A stretch of DNA of 7,220 nt from Sideroxydans sp. (lineage in GTDB: Bacteria; Pseudomonadota; Gammaproteobacteria; Burkholderiales; Gallionellaceae). The stretch covers positions 1 to 7,220 of the forward strand of contig JAGVFD010000054.1 in the NCBI GenBank assembly GCA_020057805.1. The letters are read 5' to 3'. Below, piece after piece: positions 5,798 to 7,220 of the stretch; within the stretch, counting starts at the first letter, position 1, and each line of letters begins with the position of its first letter. Both the position numbers and the translations under genes were made by a program. The notes under the pieces were generated by a model. That model saw only the letters and a program-made list of their open reading frames with translations. It did no database searches and was not told the DNA's origin.

Positions 5798-6568
5798 TCA
5801 ACCTACCACTAGACTGACTAGCCCCACCGTCGAGATCCCCGCGCAAATCAACAACACTTGTTGCACGGTATCGCGCATCTGTGTGCGTTTGTGTAAGCCG
5901 GGAATCAGGTCTGCGACCGCGACATAGATCATGCTGGAAGCCGCCAAGGCCAACAGGGTCGGCACCAAAAACTGCATGTCCTGCAAGATGAAGTATCCCA
6001 ACACCCCGCCAACTAGCGTGGCAAAACTGGAGATCAGGTTCATCTGGAATGCGCGCAATTTGCTATAGCCAGAATGCAGCAAGATGGCGAAGTCACCCAC
6101 CTCTTGAGGAATCTCGTGCGCAATGATGGCCAGTGCGGTGACGATACCTAAATTCACATCCGCCAAGAATGCCGCCGCGATGATGATGCCATCTACGAAG
6201 TTGTGGAAGGTGTCGCCGACGATCACCATCGTGCCGCTACGTCCGTGGTCATGAGCCGCAGGCTCATGCGGTTCATGCGCCTCGCAATGATCGTGGTGGC
6301 AGTGACGCCAGATAAGCACTTTTTCCAATGTGAAGAACAACAAGATACCCAGCAGCACGGTGGCGCTCACTGTCGCCGCATTCGGCGCGAGTTCGATGGC
6401 TTCCGGCAAGATGTCGAGGAACACCGCACCCAACAAGGCACCAATGGCATAACTCACCAAACCGCTGAGGTAGTTGGCACGTGCATTGAGCGCAAACAGC
6501 GCCGCCGCGATGACGCTCAAGATACCGCCCAAAAAACTAGCGAGAATGATCCAAGAAAGAATAGTCAT
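5798..6568 (-). CDS. ZIP-family divalent metal transporter
   Basis: This 256-residue inner-membrane protein has about eight hydrophobic segments. Metal-site motifs are present in the fourth and fifth helices: GDTFHNFVDGI (118-128, with His122, Asn123 and Asp126) and AHEIPQEVGDF (150-160, with His151, Glu152 and Glu156). A histidine-rich loop at about 89-108 (HCHHDHCEAHEPHEPAAHDH) lies between helices 3 and 4, where ZIP proteins usually carry a cytoplasmic metal-binding loop; it also has two cysteines. ZIP proteins bring Zn2+, Fe2+ or similar ions into the cytoplasm, and the metal here cannot be decided from sequence. No Shine-Dalgarno is obvious before the ATG. A possible -10 is at 6601-6596. 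The downstream outer-membrane gene may be a functional partner (inference). Confidence 0.92.
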   Translation of the reverse strand: MTILSWIILASFLGGILSVIAAALFALNARANYLSGLVSYAIGALLGAVFLDILPEAIELAPNAATVSATVLLGILLFFTLEKVLIWRHCHHDHCEAHEPHEPAAHDHGRSGTMVIVGDTFHNFVDGIIIAAAFLADVNLGIVTALAIIAHEIPQEVGDFAILLHSGYSKLRAFQMNLISSFATLVGGVLGYFILQDMQFLVPTLLALAASSMIYVAVADLIPGLHKRTQMRDTVQQVLLICAGISTVGLVSLVVG

Positions 6569-6595
6569 GTCAGATGCGAAACATAAAGGGCGCGC

Positions 6596-6601
6596 ATTGT
6601 A
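6596..6601 (-). promoter_or_regulatory. Possible -10 box for zip
   Basis: TACAAT on the minus strand is followed by GCGCGCC, the same arrangement as the H1-like promoter. It would give a leader of about 20 nt. No good -35 is seen at 16-18 bp, where the end of the MFS gene lies. No clear Zur- or Fur-type palindrome was recognised nearby. Confidence 0.3.
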
Positions 6602-6603
6602 AC

Positions 6604-7220
6604 TTATGCGTCCAAATTCCTATCTCGCGTCTCAGGTAAAAAGAACAGCCCCACGATGGATGCGAAGATGAGCATGCCCACGGGATACCATAAGCCCGCC
6701 AATGCATCGCCTGCATTCACTGAGATGAGTGTGACCATGAAAGGCGATAAACCGCCTATCCATCCGGCGCTGAGGTTATGTGGCAATGCGGCAGCGGTGT
6801 AGCGCGTGCGTGCCTTAAACAGTTCCGCCAACACTGCCGTCTGCGGCCCAGTGATGAGCGCCACGGCAACCACAGGAATGATGAGCAACAAGAACAGCAT
6901 GGTCGTGTTCACTTGCGCCTTATCGGCTTTTTCAATCCAACCTTTTTTCTTTAGCTCGGCAGTTGTTTCATCGGGATGGAAGCCATAAATCTCGGCGCTA
7001 TCGGCAATGTTCAGAGTAACGTCGATCTTGTCACCCTGAGGCTGCATGCGGTACGACACGCCGTTCTTGATGAGGAATTCTTGGATACGTTCGCAATCGT
7101 TGGCCGCCTTACGGAAAGGGCTGTAGTCACACTCATTGGCGTAGAGCGTGACGACGACTTCATTGTTGAAGCGTTCCAACTGAGGATTGCCGTAATGCTG
7201 CAGACCTTTGAACACGGGCA
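6604..7220 (-). CDS. MFS transporter, MHS/ProP-like (C-terminal part only)
   Basis: About 205 codons are visible; the reading frame is open to the window edge, so the start and N-terminal helices lie outside. The visible part begins near PVFKGLQHYGNPQLE, as in metabolite:H+ symporters of the major facilitator superfamily. A long hydrophilic insert of about 85-90 residues follows, with Cys29 and Cys41 counted from the codon at 7215. Then come the last membrane helices (about 104-123, 141-166 and 171-193) and a FLPETRDRNLDA tail; PETR/K is typical of sugar- and metabolite-transporter ends. GPQTAVLAELF and RYTAAALPHNL are typical of the final helix pairs. The substrate cannot be told. The stop is 35 nt before zip, so cotranscription is possible. 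The GTG at 7215 is internal, not a start. Confidence 0.85.
   Translation of the reverse strand, partial: PVFKGLQHYGNPQLERFNNEVVVTLYANECDYSPFRKAANDCERIQEFLIKNGVSYRMQPQGDKIDVTLNIADSAEIYGFHPDETTAELKKKGWIEKADKAQVNTTMLFLLLIIPVVAVALITGPQTAVLAELFKARTRYTAAALPHNLSAGWIGGLSPFMVTLISVNAGDALAGLWYPVGMLIFASIVGLFFLPETRDRNLDA

Noticed and set aside
5408..5812. 134-residue open frame opposite the outer-membrane gene
   Set aside because: The minus-strand gene has a signal peptide and barrel pattern; the plus frame has neither.
6203..6586. 127-residue open frame opposite zip
   Set aside because: It is antisense to a clear ZIP gene, with no recognisable motif and no ribosome binding site.
1..7220. CRISPR arrays, tRNAs, insertion sequences or prophage genes
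   Set aside because: No regularly spaced direct repeats, cloverleaf-like sequences, transposase motifs or phage-like proteins were seen.

Overview
The window looks like chromosomal DNA of a betaproteobacterium, probably in the Nitrosomonadales or a related group. This is inferred from the style of the proteins (stand-alone NnrD, a DUF2937 membrane protein, a SpeE-like methyltransferase opening with an RYLHFG motif, a histone-H1-like DUF2934 protein, RimO next to CrcB) and a moderate GC content. No tRNA, rRNA, insertion sequence, CRISPR array or phage gene is visible. Almost every base is accounted for, and no intergenic stretch exceeds about 120 bases.

Left part (1-2353). The first 18 codons of a leftward gene, recognisable as purL, lie at 54-1. 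A 65-base divergent promoter region separates it from a rightward three-gene cluster: nnrD (NAD(P)H-hydrate repair), a small DUF2937 membrane protein, and a SpeE-like methyltransferase-fold protein. The genes are tightly spaced: 10 nt with a Shine-Dalgarno that overlaps the upstream stop codon, then 4 nt with no Shine-Dalgarno. The promoter region has a perfect TATAAT inside the self-complementary octamer ATTATAAT, so it could serve both directions. nnrD carries an in-frame insertion that resembles a dispersed palindromic repeat (protein signature RLPHPALSRGE).

Middle part (2354-2935). A histone-H1-like, lysine/alanine-rich protein with a C-terminal DUF2934 domain has its own probable promoter and a structured 5' leader. 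It ends at a perfect 28-bp palindrome that also covers the stop codon of the convergent gene, so it probably ends transcripts from both sides.

Right part (2930-7220, all leftward). In transcription order: the 3' part of an MFS transporter (MHS-like), a ZIP-family metal transporter, an outer-membrane beta-barrel-like protein, rimO (S12 methylthiotransferase), crcB/fluC (fluoride channel) and a DUF190 PII-like protein. Gaps are 35, about 13, 55, 12 and 1 nt, so much or all of this strand could be cotranscribed. Within it, zip-omp and crcB-DUF190 are the tightest pairs. Themes are metal uptake, fluoride resistance and ribosomal-protein modification.

I found no obviously novel multi-gene system. 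The most informative oddities are the repeat domesticated inside nnrD, the shared palindromic -10 with a flanking 13-bp inverted repeat, the amine-site substitutions in the SpeE-like protein, the H1-like/DUF2934 gene with its leader hairpin, and the coupled crcB-DUF190 pair.
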